A DNA stretch of 64,000 bases, from the NCBI GenBank assembly GCA_958496175.1, contig OY292278.1, positions 10,292,001 through 10,356,000 on the forward strand, written 5' to 3'. The translations under genes were made by a program, and so were the position numbers. Positions 35,228-47,109 of this stretch are shown here, in pieces (the first letter of the stretch is position 1; the number at the start of each line of letters is the position of its first letter). This stretch comes from Sisyra terminalis (Eukaryota > Arthropoda > Insecta > Neuroptera > Sisyridae). The notes under the pieces are model-generated. The model was not told the DNA's origin, did not search any database, and worked only from the letters and a program-made list of their open reading frames with translations.

Positions 35228-37690
35228 TCTTCGATTGCGAATTTTTTGTAACCATTGTTGAAAGAAATAAGTTTAAGAATTATTCCTGAGATGAACTTGA
35301 ACCACTTTCAAAATAAGTGAATCAATTGTTCGAATCATTAACAATCGTTCAAATATGAAAGGTATAAATTTGGGAAAAAATTCAATATTTTTACGTCCAT
35401 TTGTGTAATATGGCACCAGCTTTTTCTTCAAATTCAAGTATTTATCTACTTATTACTGAATACCATTATGAATACCATTTAAATTATCATAGAAATTTGT
35501 TTTTTTTGTACCGTTACTTTTCCTTGATGTCGAATAAAAATCAACTAAATCACTAAAAATCAATTTTACAGGATCAAAAGGGTTTGTTATTAAGAAACAA
35601 ATAACGATCGCATTATGCCAAGTCCATAGTACAAATTAAGAACGGAAGAATCGAAAAGAACCTCTTAAACAAACACCGAAAATTTCTGGCAATTCATCAA
35701 AGTCCTGTAAAGTTTGATTTTGTCCTGGTGAAGAACATCTGCTCTACTGTTAAGTTCGGGCCTCTGCTGGCCAATTGTTATTAACAATTGGTCCAATTTT
35801 AAGCAAAATAGGTCCGAAATATGAATTAGAATGTTTTAGAGTAACTTATGGTGTACGATATATTTCCAATTCTATCGTAAACCTGGTGAAATCTTTTGGC
35901 CTATTTAGGCATCATTAAGACCTCTTTACCAACCTTTAATCGTTAATAGTTTTGAATGGGATCCGTTTTTTGACACCTACAACCATTTTTCTTAGAAAAA
36001 AATATCTTTTATTACGTTTAGTCAAGGATTTGTAGATGAAAATATGATTAAAACATTTTTTTTTCAAGTCTGCCTTAAACGTTACGATTTCAAATTGTTT
36101 CATTATCAACTTTCAATTCTTCGGTGATAATAATATACGAAAGTATTTTTATTTGCTTCAATTAATTCCAAACTCTAAATGATATTTGCGGCAAAAACAT
36201 TTCCAGATCAAAATAAATTATTGGCACTGATTTTTCCGGAAAAAATTCAACCTTAGAATTGCATTTGATTGGCTATTGCAATCTCCCAATCGTAGACATC
36301 ACTCATAATTTCAATCCCCTAACTTAAATTTTTTCGTTTATAATGAAAAATGTATCGAATTTTTTCTTCAGTTTCGGTTATCTTCATCTTTAGTAAATTT
36401 TTCTTCACAACTTAATAAATCAATCACCACAGTGACAATAAAAAATGATAACCACATAATGGATTACCTTTTTTTCAACTTTATTTTTAAGATTTGATTA
36501 AGTATAAAAATTTGTGCTTTTTTTTTATTTTTAAATTCTTTTGTTTTATGTTTTTTTTCGTTCATATACCGATTAATTAGTTCAGGTGTAACAATATTTC
36601 AATTGAAAGTATCGCAAGTAAATACTTTTTAAACAACAATGATATAGATTAGTGAATCATAAATCAATACCAATTATTAATGCTAATTAATGTAACTTGT
36701 GTTATCTATACCTGACTATGATTATGGCTATAGATTGAATTTTTAACAATAGTGAGACAATATGTAATTCAAAGTCTAAATATTATTTTCAGTGTTTGAA
36801 TTTCATATTTGAATCTTCTCGTATAGTATTAGTTTCAATATTGACAGTACCAAATAATGTCTATATGGAATTCGACATATTACTTTACAACTTTGAACAT
36901 AATAACAATATGAATATGATAACAATGATAACAATGTTGTTTCCTATTTGGAATTTTTGGCATTATGACATTGCATTACAATTGCATATATTTAGGACTG
37001 ACATGTTAATAGTAATTGATAACATCAAAGATTAATGTTCAATAAATTAAATTAATTATTCTCTACTTTACCTATATTGTAATCATTTAAAGTATACAAC
37101 GAAAGATTAAAAATAGGTAACCATGCAAAAATTGTCTTTTTTTTTGAAAATCTCAGAAAAATTCTATACTTTTAGGCATCAACGATGCAATTATGCAAAA
37201 TCTGGGCAGAAATATAAAAAAAATCAAAACAAAAACTCCTTACGAAAAAAAAAAAATCTCAATATAATAACGTTTTTTTCCTATACCCGTAGTTCAGCAA
37301 TGCAGAAAACTTCCTTGAAAATTTTTCAACAATACTTAGATATTATTGTAACATTAAAGCTCTTAGAATTGCAGAATATAATATTAAGTATATTTCGGGA
37401 AATTATAAGTAAGCGAGAAAACCATTGAAGATCTAGAAAAAAAAAAATTATCAAGATTGAATAAACCGATTTGTTATCGATAAACTAATTCTTCTTCTTT
37501 ATTTTCTTCGTACAATTATTTTTTACAAATATGATTTCCTACTAGAAAAGACAAAGTAAATTGTTTTTATTTTAGAGAAACAAAGAATTAAGGGCTTAAG
37601 TTACCAATTTCTTGTAAGTCATCATCCCATTAACTTATCTTTGTATAATCAAAATAAGATTTTTTCGCTAACTTTGAACAGTTATACTGT
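35228..37690. other. AT-rich unassigned DNA
   Basis: No supported gene or repeat. The 101-codon frame at 37123-37428 is lysine- and phenylalanine-rich with no motif and is attributed to A/T runs. Confidence 0.45.
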
Positions 37691-37970
37691 GTATACAATA
37701 TATAAAATATATTGCAGTCCAATTTATTAACATAAATTTGAACAGAAGTTCAAACAAAAATATTCGTGACGTATTGCCCAGATACGTATTTCGATTGCCA
37801 AGCAACCTTCATCAGTGGTCATCAAGTAGTTTGGATCACTCCGTAACTGCTCTGTGATCCATTTTGTGAATCATCACAGAGCCAATACGTCACGAATATT
37901 TTTGTTTGAACTTCTGTTCAAATTTATGTTAATAAATTGGACTGCAATATATTTTATATATTGTATATAC
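37691..37970. mobile_element. Foldback with a degenerate hammerhead-like core
   Basis: Arms of about 88 bp (37691-37778 and 37883-37970) run from GTATACAATATATAAAATAT to GACGTATTG. The loop begins on the minus strand with CTGATGA, a six-pair stem GGTTGC-TTG-GCAATC, then GAAAT instead of GAAAC and an ACGTAT/ATACGT stem. This is reminiscent of the other ribozyme elements but departs from the consensus at the stem III junction, so the ribozyme reading here is weak. Confidence 0.6.
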
Positions 37971-37991
37971 ATTATCTTTGTAGTTCATTAC

Positions 37992-38990
37992 TAGACATCG
38001 AATTATATGCACTACCAAAATGCCAAAATATGCCTGCGAATATGCATTAAAAATGTGCAAAATATGCACAGTTAAAAAACCATTTGTTTTTAGAATTTAT
38101 GTTTATTTTCCCATTATATTTATCTTAATATATATAATTCTTCTGTACATATGTACAGTACTGAACTTCTCCAAAGCCCCAGATCTATTCTGCTGAAATT
38201 TTCTGTGTTTATTTGAGTAGAAACCCGAATGGTTTAGATCCACAATTGGGCCATATCGGTGAAATAGGTAAAAATGAACTTTCGATGTCAACTTACGTTA
38301 CCGGGCAGAATTTGAAATTTGGTGGAATTTACAGAGATTTCTTCAGAAGTGCTGTTAATAATTGCATCAATTTTCTTTATTCCTTCAGGACGGGGCTTTT
38401 TATACAAAACTGCATTTGATTTGCACGAATCTATTGCGATAGTTAAGGCGAAAGGGCGTTATTCTGTTTAATAATTTTTTCGAATATTTCCATGGACTTA
38501 CACAGAGAAATGTTTCTAGTTTCTCAGTTGCATCGAGTATGCTAAAATGTTTGCAATAAAGAGTATAATAATATAATAATAGGATATATATTATATATAA
38601 TATATAAAAGGATAATAATCGAGTTAATATTGGTTCTGGAGTCAGTGCTACATTTGGTAGTTTTTCTTATATGCTTGTAGTCACCATAGTGCTTTTAAAA
38701 GCCTTTTTTTAGAAGAAATCAATTTATTGAATACCCCGAACTCATTTCTGATCTTTTCCACAACTTGATATAATCCCCGTGGGCTAGCCAAGTGTTGTGA
38801 AGCAATATTGGGTGTAATTCTTTCATAGCTTGACGTAAGGGGGACATGTCGACGGCATAATTCAACACGTATAACTACCGAAATAAAGTTTACCAATAAA
38901 AAAGTACCAAAATATGCTATAACGCTAAAAAAAATAGAATTATATGTTTTTTCATTGGCAAACATGCAAATGCATATAATCCAATGTCTA
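37992..38990 (-). mobile_element. hAT element with decayed transposase, copy 2
   Basis: 999 bp with termini TAGACATCGAATTATATGCA and complement, and a perfect 8-bp target duplication TTCATTAC (37984-37991 and 38991-38998). It is the uninterrupted relative of copy 1 at 33224. The short A/T-rich patch around 38570-38620 is local expansion. Confidence 0.9.
38681..38850 (-). pseudogene. hAT transposase relic
   Basis: Open minus-strand segment with ITPNIASQHLASPRGLYQVV, EKIRNEFGVFNKLISSKKRL and LLKALW. It resembles the hAT stretch around the conserved H-x-L-x-R-V-x-E-x-I motif preceding the RWGTW region. Only this fragment is open. It sits inside the element defined by the TAGACATCG termini and supports the hAT assignment. 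Confidence 0.65.
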
Positions 38991-38998
38991 TTCATTAC

Positions 38999-39782
38999 AT
39001 TAATTTCCTTAAAAAAATAAACTTATTCCAAAGGTGATATCACCCATCTTAGGAACCACTGGTTTAAACGATTTTATCTGAAAAGCTTTTATAGTAAACA
39101 TTTCATAATGAATACAACTTTTCAGTCTTAAAATTTTTTTTTTATATTAAAATATTGTACTTTTATTCTTAATGTAGAATTATTTAAATGCCCTTTCAAA
39201 AATCATAGAAAATTAAAGTTTTTTTTATTTATTTCAATAGGAATAATTGACTAAAAAAAAAGCCCTTTTAAAGTTACTTCCCCATCAAAAGTTGGGTTAA
39301 AACTCTACAATATAGAAATGTTTCCAGTTACTTAAAGTTCCATTATAGCGTGCTCAATATTATTAATTTTCAATGCAGTGCACGGTAACTAAAACAACCG
39401 AGAAAAGTACGATGAAAACTTTAATGAACGAACAATGTAACATAAACCGAAAAAGAAAGAAAAACTCAATAAATTATGACTTGAAACAAGTCAAGTAAAA
39501 CCATATTTTCCCTCTATATTTATAAGTGATGAAATTTTTCCTACCGTTTTGTCACGTTTTATAGATATTTTAATTATGAAAAACTAACGTGGAAATGTAC
39601 GAAAGGAAATTTAAAAATGGAAAAAAAGAAACGAACATTTAGTGTAAAAATGAAATAAATTTTTATGGGAACATTCCAGTTCTTTTTATGCAGCAATTAT
39701 AAAGTGAAGAGTAATCGAATTTCGTTATAGTGTTTTATTGAATATTTGAAATGTCATTGTTATTGGCTAATTTTGTCAGGAG
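38999..39782. other. AT-rich DNA with a possible solo hAT end
   Basis: TTAGGAACCACTG at about 39049-39061 looks like the right terminus of a hAT element, but no matching left end was found nearby. Nothing else recognised. Confidence 0.3.
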
Positions 39783-39794
39783 TTTATATATTGA

Positions 39795-41433
39795 CCCTAT
39801 ACCGATTAGCCAACAAAATTTTAAAGTGAGAATTTTTCGATTTTTTTTTTTGCCAATCGATGGGAAATCGTTCGTAGAGGTTTGTGAAAGAAACCGTTTC
39901 GTTTGTGACAAAATAAGTAAGCGATAATTAATTTATTAAGAAAATATAATTAATTAGTCATTTATATAGTAAAATGTTAAAAAAATAAGGTTTTATGCAA
40001 CTTACAATAACAAAAATACTTAAAAATTTAGGAAACGACTGGTTAAAACTAATACTAAAAAAAAGTTAAAGAAAACTAAACAGAACCTCCCCCCCTTCGA
40101 AAAATAATGGAAAAAAGGCAATTATGATATTATTTTTTTTCCTCAAATTGTATTTTCCCAAAATTTTCCAAAAATACAAAAATTTAAACATAATTTAACA
40201 CGCTTTTCTCTCAAATTTTTTCATCGCTTGTGAATATCAAGTTTTTTCCAAAAAAAAATTTTTTGAAAATATTATATGAAGTAGAATATTAAGTGTTTTT
40301 TGAAATTCGGAAAATATTTTCCACACTTTCTGATTCAGCCAAGTTTTCCAAACTAGTGAAAATCAGTAAAACATTAAACAGGCTTTCCACACATACATTT
40401 TCGTTGTTTGTGAAAATCAAGTCTTACCACAAAATTTTTTTGAAAATATATAAATGTAGTAGAACATTAAGTGTTTTTGAAATTGGGAAAATGTTTTCCA
40501 CACTTTCTAATTCAGCCAACTTTTCCAAACAAGTAAAAATCAATATAATATTTAACAGGCTTTTCACACATAAATTTTCGTTGTTTGTGAAAATCAAGTT
40601 TTTTCACAAAAATTTTTTGAAAATATATAAATGAAGTTGAACATTAAGTGTTTTTTGAAATTCGGAAAATATTTTCCATAGTTTCTGATTCAGCCAACTT
40701 TTCAAACAAGTGAAAATCAATACAATATTGACAGGCTTTGCACACACAAATTTTCATCGAATGTGAAAACTAATTTTTCCGACAAAAAATTTTTGAATAC
40801 TTATATGTGTAGTAGCCCGTTAAGTGTTTTTTTCAATTTCAAAAAAATTTTGTCGGAAAACTTGAATTTCACAAACAATATGTGTAAAACCTGTTTAATG
40901 TTATATTGGATTTCACTAGTTTGGAAAAGTTGGTTGAATCAGAAAATGTGGAAAATATTTTCCGAATTTCAAAAAACACTTAATGTTCTACTTCATTTAT
41001 ATATTTTCAAAAATTTGGGAGAAAAGCGTGTTAAATTATGTTTCAATTTTTGTTTTTTTGGAAAATTTTGGGAGAATATAATTTGAGAAAAAAAATTAAT
41101 TTCGTAATTACCTTTTTTTTTCCATTATTTTTCGAAGGGGGGATGTTCTGTTTAGTTTTCTTTATTTTTTTTTAGTTTTAGTTTAAACCAATTGTTTCCT
41201 AAATTTTCTAGCATTTTTGTTATTGTAAAATGCTTAAAACCTTATTTTTTTAATATTTTACTATGTCAATGACTAATTAATTAATTTTTCTTAATTAATT
41301 AATTACCGCTAAACTATTTTGTAACAAACGAAATGATTTCTTTCACAAACCTCTACGAACGATTTCCTATCGATTAACAAAAAAAAAACCGGAAAATTCA
41401 CTCTTTAAAATTTTGTTGGCTAATCGGTATAGG
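39795..41433. mobile_element. Long-TIR element carrying tandem repeats
   Basis: 1.64 kb with long inverted arms starting CCTATACCGATTAGCC. They are mirrored through blocks such as AGAGGTTTGTGAAAGAAA, AACAGAACCTCCCCCCCTTC and ACATAATTTAACACGC. An 11-bp direct repeat TTTATATATTG (39783-39793, 41434-41444) flanks it, leaving two extra bases at the left. Long TIRs and a 9-11-bp duplication suit Mutator-like elements; no transposase is present to confirm this. The centre is filled with about 177-bp tandem repeats. Confidence 0.7.
40201..40850. repeat. About 177-bp tandem repeats, 3-4 units
   Basis: The phrase AAGTGTTTTT recurs at 40291, 40469, 40646 and 40822, giving periods of 178, 177 and 176 bp. 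Each unit holds TTTCCACACTTTCTGATTCA, TCGTTGTTTGTGAAAATCAA and AAATATATAAATGAAGT-like blocks. A partial inverted unit follows near 40900-41000. The 113-codon frame 40293-40634 is translated repeat, visible as a duplicated peptide. Confidence 0.85.
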
Positions 41434-41444
41434 TTTATATATTG

Positions 41445-42309
41445 TGCATCTTTAAAGTGTGGCATAAATCACATGGGAACATATGTGCCAAAACACCCTT
41501 AACATTTTATTTCAACCCCTATCGATCGATCAAAGGCAAAAGACTTAAGCCCGAGCCCAACTTTATGACTAATGGTTTTATAATCAAAATTCAATGGAAC
41601 ATTAAAATAGAAACGGTGTTGGCGTAAAAACTCCACCATATTCCATTGGTAATTTCATTGTTGCTTCTACTTAACTACAATTTGTTTTCGTTTTCAACAT
41701 ATCGGTGTAGGTATATGATGTCTAGTCAGACAATTTAACACGTCGTATGTGGTGGTCGATAATAATCCCATTTTTTGTGGTCTTTGCTTGGTCGCATAAA
41801 ATCTGGGCAAAACATAAAAAAAAATCATGATCGTCATCATCATGACGATACTGATGTTTGTTTTATGACCCTAAGCTCAGACATATGTTGTAGTAAATAA
41901 AATATTTGTACGTTTTTCTAGATTTTTGTTTATAAAAAAGCTATCTGACCTTTTTAAAGCTTTCAAGTAAAAAAAAAGAACGTCGTTGAAATGAGAAAAA
42001 AAAACTTTATATTTACATGGAAGATATAACTCTGGAATAAACTGTCTGTGGTAGTAAAGCTTTAAGACGATTCTCTGCTATGGACTCCATAAAATGCCAA
42101 CAAAATTGTGCAAGTTTCCTTAGTGGTAGTTAAGAGGACGATGATTTCAGTTTTCATCGTTTTTTTTTTAATTTTTATTAAATTTTTTTTCTTACCAATG
42201 CATTTTTAGAATGCATCACTTTCAAATGATGATGAATCTTTATACTATTCGAAATAAAATATACTTTTAAATGATAAATCAAACTTTAGTTACACTAAAG
42301 GCACTTATA
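41445..42309. other. AT-rich unassigned DNA
   Basis: No gene or repeat recognised. CATGATCGTCATCATCATGA near 41826 is a small palindrome-like run. Confidence 0.4.
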
Positions 42310-42483
42310 AGTCGATAACAATTTTTTCATCGTTTGTGAAAATCAAGTTTTCTCCAAAAAAAATTTTTGGAAAATGTATAAATGAAGTAGAATATTAAGT
42401 GTTTTTTGAAATTCGGAAAATATTTTCCACACTTTCTGATTCAGCGAAGTTTTCCAAACTAGTGAAAATCAGTAAAACATTAT
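42310..42483. repeat. Solo copy of the 177-bp unit
   Basis: One complete unit of the tandem repeat at 40201-40850 (TTTTTTCATCGTTTGTGAAA to AGTGAAAATCAGTAAAACAT), about 0.9 kb outside the right end of the enclosing element. It shows that the unit also exists independently of the long TIRs. Confidence 0.8.
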
Positions 42484-42753
42484 GTATCGCAATAATTAAA
42501 TCATATTTTAAGAAAAGCAATCCAAATTACTTTGGTTTTATTATTGGATAGCACAACGTGCTTACAATTGTGTTGAAAATAATTTTTAGAAAAATTAAAG
42601 GATACTTGTTTGGAATGCAAATTCATTTGTATTTTATCACAAAAAATTTTTTACTTTAACTAGGAGAAAAATATTTTATGTTTTAAATTATTTTTATATG
42701 TTATGACCCGATAATTATAAATTTATGGCTTACAAGGTTCCAAATCTTTTTAA

Positions 42754-43405
42754 GGGAGGGGTTAGGGTTTCAAGGTAGAAAAAAAGACTTTTTTTGCGAT
42801 TTTTTTTCTTAAATATGGATTGAGTAATTTTATTCGGACCTTTTGTACATTATTGAACATACTTTCGACAATATATGGGTAATTTTTTCATGCTAAAAAA
42901 TTGAAGCATAAGCCGGTAACAAAGCTTCCCCCAGAACGTCCTGAGAAAAAAACAATTAGCGGTGTTCACCATAACTCGGCTAGAAATTATTTGAAAATAA
43001 AAAACCAAGAAAAATTAGTCAAATTATGATCAAATCTTCCCCCCTACGTTCTCTGATAATTTTTTTTTTCATTTAAAAATTTTTGGCGGCCATTTAAAGT
43101 GTAAACTGTTATTCTGTAAACTGTTACAAAAATTCCGCCATTTTGGGGGTGGAAAACACCCTTAATGTAAAAAAAAAAGTTTTACTAAACGTTGGGGGGA
43201 GGTATTTTATATTTCAAAAATGTGTATAAAGTTTGAAATGAATCGGTCAAGTAGTTTTGAAATGACAGTGAACACGGACTTTGAAAAAGTAGTTTTGAGA
43301 AAAACGCGTCTAAAGTTTATGAACTACCCCGACCGCCCGCAGCTGTTAGAGTTGGAGAAAAAATAAAATATCGATTTTTCGAAAGTAAAAACCCTAACCC
43401 CTCCC
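42754..43405. mobile_element. TTAA-flanked MITE 2
   Basis: 652 bp with perfect inverted ends GGGAGGGGTTAGGGTTT and complement, each bordered by TTAA (42750-42753, 43406-43409). No transposase. An internal GTTTTGAGAAAAACGCG matches, inverted, a block in MITE 1 at about 9115, so the two belong to related TTAA-target families (piggyBac- or Kolobok-like). Confidence 0.85.
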
Positions 43406-43729
43406 TTAACACACAAAAATGGCCCTTATTTTTAGAGTAGGTACCTGATTATAAAATAAATATTATCGGCAATTTTTGAAAGAAGTTTTAAAATCTAAGA
43501 TTTTTTTCCGTGAAAATTTAAATTATTTAGTTAAATCGAACAGAACCTTTTTCTTCAAGTTTTGTTAATCCAAATCAAGAATTCCCGGGAGAATAAGCAA
43601 TTTTGCATAGGTATTTTCCTGGATTTGTTACAGGTGTTTGGTTAAGTATACCATAATGGTCTTCTCTCAAAAATTTTCTTATTAATCTTCAAATATCACC
43701 AAATCGTAGTCAGTTATTTACACGGTGGA

Positions 43730-43905
43730 TACTTTCCCGACCAATATGGTAAAAAACTATGAAAAACCTATAATTTTAAAGCTCAGAAAAGTTGAGTTCA
43801 AAAATGTCTTTGAAATAACTATCCTCACAATATAAGGGTGAGATTTGATTTAAACGATTGCCTTTGATGCACATTGCATATAATTAATAGACTTCCTGGA
43901 AATTT
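43730..43905. repeat. Inverted copy of the 49.0-49.4 kb repeat unit
   Basis: The complement contains AATGTGCATCAAAGGCAATC, AATCTCACCCTTATATTGTG and TTTCAAAGACATTTTTGAAC, matching each of the two units at 48975-49375. It is a dispersed third copy in the opposite orientation. Confidence 0.7.
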
Positions 43906-44191
43906 CCCGTTAACGTGTCACAAGTTTATAATGAATTCAAGAGTTTAAAACCAATTTTTAATGGCTGGTTCATAAGTTTCTCAACCTTTTTAGCGCACAA
44001 TATAATTACTATTATTTACTGAATTTTTCTTTACAAAATCGGAATGCAGCCGAATTTACGGAAACCAATTTCTTTGAAAGAATTAATAGATTATAACCGA
44101 TTGCTTACTTGTTTAAATGCAATGAAAAATTGGCTAAGCAAAATTTAGTTGTGTTTTTGATTCTTATAATTAAAATAAATTTTATATATAT

Positions 44192-45985
44192 ACTAGCTGA
44201 TACCCGCGACATCCTCTGCGTAACGTAGGTGTAGATTATATTTTCTCTTTAGATTTGCAATTTGTAGTGGCATATGCAAATTTTTATTTTTCTTATTTCT
44301 TTTACGAAAAGCTAACTATACTTAAAAACACTATTTTGTCAACTTTAAAAAGACACATTTAATAAAACTGTTGCTTAGAATAAAATATTTGTATGTAGTG
44401 ATCAAATAATTTTCAAAAAATATTTATAAATATCTAAAAATAGTATGTTCAATTCCGTATACCTACCGTGACCCAAAGAATCCATAAATCAATCCAGATC
44501 TATAGATAAAAAATATCGTAAAGTTCAATAAAGTCGGTCTTAATTATGACTTAAAACAGTAAAAAGTTATCAAAACACTCACGGCAAAATAACAGAAGCA
44601 AAGGGTCAAGATTTAAAATATTAGTAGAAATCCCATTTCATTGTCTTGACTTCCGAATAAACCTTTTTTCAAAACTGTTACACTATTGCAATGTACAAAA
44701 CTATCGCGAAATTAAAATTTTTTCAATTGCACGAAACCCAGTTCCTCCATAATCAAGTTTACCCATTGTGTGTTATGCACTTATTATTAAAATATCTGAA
44801 TTTCAACTATATAATTAAACCATTTTCTTTTAGTTCGCCGAATTTCTCGCTGCTCGATATTCGCTCACTAATGTATTTATTTGTGAATATGTATTTCGGA
44901 TTTTCAGGTTTACAATATGTGAAAGCCAAAAATCTTAATGCTCACTTATAAACTTAACTTAACGTTTTCAGATATATCTACTAATCAGAGTTTAAATTTT
45001 TAAGCAGACCCAAAGTTTCTGTTTCTAATATTAAACCAACTTTGTTTTATAATAAAGGGTAATTACGTTTCGTCCTTAACGGTACTCGGATAATTCAATT
45101 TTAAATTTCGATTGTTTATTAGACGTTTTGCCGTACAAACATTGCCACCATTTTTCATTGTTTTAGGGGAGAAATTTTCAAAAACCTTTTCTTTTTATAT
45201 ATTTTCATCGTATAAGGAAAACATTTTCTAAATTTCATCGACACAAATATGCATTTATATTTGAAAATACATTGTAAAACGAAAAGAAATATGTCCTTTA
45301 TTTTGATTATCATGACTTAAAAAGCTATTCGATTTCGCTCATTTGGACGTTGTACATACAAAGTTGTTGGAAATAGGTGGAAAGCGTGGAAATAAATTCG
45401 AATATTTTATTTATTTTCAATAACAATAATTGGTTTTCAAATTGTTCTAAATACCAAAGAAAAGTTAGTTTGGAAAATTGTATACTTAAATTGATAATGA
45501 AATATATAATAAAAAATTGCGCCCTTAATGCTTTTCAGCAGAATATATAATTGCTCCAGGTCTCAATCATTGTTTGCATAGAATTATATTTTAAAAAGTT
45601 TGATTGTTGAAAAACAAACAAAAATTAAAAACCGCCTCTTTCATATTTGATATAAGTACCTACTTCATAAACTATCATACTAATTAAGTGAAATGGCGTT
45701 ATTTAAAATGCTGTTATTAAAATGATATAACAAAAACAGAAACTTATTATTAATTATTTATTTATTTATTAATTACATTTATTAAATTCAAAATTTCGAT
45801 TGTTGATTGTTCAATTGCAACAAGACTTTATTTTGCTAAAATAAAGGATTTTTTATATTTAAAATAAAAGTAGCCTAAGTTACTCCTTATTACATCAGCT
45901 ACCTGCCAATAAAAGTCCCGTCAAAATCGGTTCAGTCATTTCAGAGATTAGAACAAACAGACAGACAGACAAAAATTTAAAACAA
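44192..45985. mobile_element. Unclassified interspersed repeat, copy 2
   Basis: Begins ACTAGCTGATACCCGCGACA and ends with AATCGGTTCAGTCATTTCAG and CAGACAGACAGAC. It is a close relative of 24488-26855 but lacks about 0.5-0.7 kb present there, including the tRNA-Arg-like part. No reverse transcriptase or transposase was recognised. Confidence 0.7.
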
Positions 45986-46100
45986 AATGTTATTATGTTG
46001 TATGTACCGTATATTCTCATATATGCATTTAGTAAAAAGTGGTTATTTCAATATTACAAACAGACACTCCAATTTTAATTATATGTACTCGTATAAATAA

Positions 46101-47105
46101 CACTGATCAACAAAATTTTTTAACAAGAAAAGTAAGCAGTAATTTCGAAATATCTACCTAACCTCTCCACAAAATCATATGTTTATTAATTTGAGTAGGT
46201 CTAGTTTCCGTGTTCCGGCACTTATCAGTAAAATTTAATATTAACAGTAGGAATAGGGAAAACCATTACGTTAAAAAAATTGACGCATTAGACGATCTCT
46301 TACTCCAGGAATTAAAAATGTAAAACCTGCTCCATTAGTCCAACCTAAAGATATATTTTTAGCACCTCTCCATATAAAACTTGGCCTGATGAAAAACTTT
46401 GTGAAAGCAATGGATAAAAATGGCTCTGGATTCAATACCTAAAAGAAAAATTCCCTAAAATCAGTGACGCTAAGATTAAAGAAGGTGTGTTTGTAGGTCC
46501 TCAAATCAGGCAAGTGATAAAAGATGATATATTTAAAGAACAATTCGATGATCTAGAAAAACCAGCTTGGGAATCACTTATAAAAATCACTGAAAATTTT
46601 CTTGGAAATTACCGATCAAATGACTATAAAACTATTATCGAGGAACTTTTAGAGAATTATAAAACATTAGACTGCAAAATGTCCTTAAAAATATATTTTT
46701 TACATTCACATTTAGACTTTTTTCCCCCAAACTTGGGTGCCGTTAGTGATGAACACGGGGAAAGATTCCACCAAGATATTTTTACCATTGAAAGACGATA
46801 TCAGGGAAAATGGAGTCCAACTATGCTGGCAGATTATTGCTGGGGATTACAGAGGGACGTTCCTGACGCAAAATATAGGAGAAAATCATAGGAAAGTACT
46901 TATATTAATATTATAACATTGATAAAAATTTAATTTTTGTTAAAATAATTTGTAATTTAAGAAAAGTAAAAAGAATCATATTACAATAAAACTATTCGTA
47001 TCTAAAAGTTTAGACTACTAATTCTACTCTACTAGACCTTATTCCTAACAGAATCAGCCAAAATTTTTCTTGTTACACAGAAAAAAAGTTTTTTGTTGAT
47101 CAGTG
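46101..47105 (+). mobile_element. Transposon with CACTG termini, Chapaev-like
   Basis: 1005 bp with terminal inverted repeats CACTGATCAACAAAA and complement, flanked by ATAA on both sides (46097-46100, 47106-47109). CAC-starting ends plus a 4-bp target duplication fit the Chapaev branch of the CACTA/Mirage/Chapaev group; this is inference from termini alone. It encloses a frameshifted protein fragment on the plus strand. Confidence 0.75.
46284..46891 (+). pseudogene. Transposase-like fragment, one frameshift
   Basis: Reading starts just after a stop at 46281 with RRSLTPGIKNVKPAPLVQP, continues APLHIKLGLMKNFVKAM and NGSGF, then a one-base deletion near 46433 shifts frame to QYLKEKFPKISDAKIKEG. 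The downstream open frame holds KIYFLHSHLDFFPPN, LGAVSDEHGERFHQD, RYQGKWSPTMLADYCW and stops at 46891. This protein type is highly repeated in arthropod genomes. The acidic and histidine residues in DEHGERFHQD could be catalytic, but this is not established. The N-terminal part is missing, so it is dead. Lying inside CACTG termini with 4-bp flanks, it is probably the C-terminal part of that element's own transposase. Confidence 0.7.
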
Positions 47106-47109
47106 ATAA

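Noticed and set aside
39049..39061. Complete hAT element ending at AACCACTG
   Set aside because: No matching left terminus or target duplication was found within range; noted only as a possible solo end.
40293..40634. 113-codon open frame as a protein gene
   Set aside because: It is translated tandem repeat; the peptide itself repeats with the 177-bp period.
40201..40850. CRISPR array
   Set aside because: Units are contiguous 177-bp tandem repeats without unique spacers, in an animal-type genome.
42754..42770. TTAGGG as a telomere-repeat trace
   Set aside because: It occurs once within the TIR of a TTAA-flanked MITE and its inverted copy; there is no tandem array.
46387..46400. CTGATGA string as another hammerhead core
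   Set aside because: It lies in the codons for LGLMKN of the transposase-like fragment, with no stem II or GAAA following.
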